A DNA stretch of 13,748 nucleotides from JBHIDJ01 sp046760105 (lineage in GTDB: Bacteria; Pseudomonadota; Gammaproteobacteria; Acidiferrobacterales; SPGG2), in contig JBHIDJ010000082.1 of assembly GCA_046760105.1 (NCBI GenBank), positions 1 through 13,748 on the forward strand, read 5' to 3'. The notes below the pieces were generated by a model that was given only the letters and a program-made list of their open reading frames with translations, ran no database searches and was not told where the DNA came from. Below are positions 13,608 through 13,748 of this stretch, in pieces (the first letter of the stretch is position 1; the number at the start of each line of letters is the position of its first letter). A program made the position numbers and the translations under genes.

Positions 13608-13748
13608 ATGATAAAGAAAACAATCGCATTGGCTGTGTTTGGTGTTGCAGTTGTGCTTAGTGTGGGGCCCGTGTCGGCGGCTCAGTTCCTGGTCGACCTG
13701 ACCCATCCGTTGCCAACCTTTAAACCCATGGCGGGTGATCCCATGAAA
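13608..13748 (+). CDS. Exported cyclase-family (kynurenine formamidase-like) hydrolase, N-terminal fragment
   Basis: Only the first 47 codons are in the window; the gene continues past the right edge. Residues 1-24 form a signal peptide: Lys3-Lys4, a hydrophobic core (IALAVFGVAVVLSV) and a VSA-AQ cleavage site. The mature N-terminus, FLVDLTHPLPTFKPM, matches the DLTHP opening of the cyclase/kynurenine formamidase family (PF04199-type), metal-dependent hydrolases. The metal-binding His/Asp residues further on are not visible. AGGAGG at 13595-13600, 7 nt before the ATG, is an excellent ribosome site. It follows glnS by 118 bp on the same strand; no terminator is seen between them. The call rests on a short segment, so the identity is provisional. 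Confidence 0.6.
   Translation, partial: MIKKTIALAVFGVAVVLSVGPVSAAQFLVDLTHPLPTFKPMAGDPMK

Noticed and set aside
1..13748. CRISPR array, transposon ends, tRNA or rRNA genes, toxin-antitoxin or phage defence system
   Set aside because: No regular spaced repeats, transposase motifs, tRNA-like cloverleaf or known defence domains were seen anywhere; the gene content is metabolic and envelope-related.

Overview
The window looks like chromosomal DNA of a Gram-negative bacterium, most likely an uncultured gammaproteobacterium. The evidence is a bacterial-type glutaminyl-tRNA synthetase (GlnRS is mainly found in Gamma- and Betaproteobacteria), an Slp-family outer-membrane lipoprotein, a small outer-membrane beta-barrel protein, sigma70-like promoters and Shine-Dalgarno (SD) sites. 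The taxonomic call is inference. I see no phage, transposon, CRISPR, tRNA or rRNA signal. Genes are dense, short-operon metabolic and envelope genes on both strands.

Left part (1-2691): a minus-strand pair, an SDR-type sugar/uronate dehydrogenase-like protein followed 31 bp later by a 2-oxoglutarate/Fe(II) oxygenase that runs off the left edge. It diverges from a plus-strand PLP enzyme of the D-serine dehydratase / D-threonine aldolase fold carrying the His-x-Cys metal site. Next (2744-5305) come three minus-strand genes: an outer-membrane beta-barrel, a dienelactone-hydrolase-family enzyme and an aldo/keto reductase.

Middle part (5490-9357), all plus strand: a class V aminotransferase of the cysteine-desulfurase-like group in which the expected catalytic Cys is Tyr; an Slp lipoprotein with a very Tyr/His-rich tail; a small secreted protein with its own promoter and a strong intrinsic terminator; and a stand-alone LON substrate-binding-domain protein.

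Right part: a minus-strand unit (9406-11540) of a 72-aa GatC/AtzG-like small protein overlapping an amidase-signature enzyme, then a four-helix DUF4149-type membrane protein. Diverging from it is glnS (11711-13489), followed by the start of an exported cyclase-family (kynurenine-formamidase-like) hydrolase cut by the right edge.

No single dramatic new system stands out. The best leads are the tiny putative amidase partner, the Tyr/His-rich Slp tail, the Cys-less desulfurase homologue, and the oxygenase/dehydrogenase pair beside the D-amino-acid enzyme. Together the enzymes suggest catabolism of small organic acids, sugar acids, amides and D-amino acids, but no pathway can be closed from this window.
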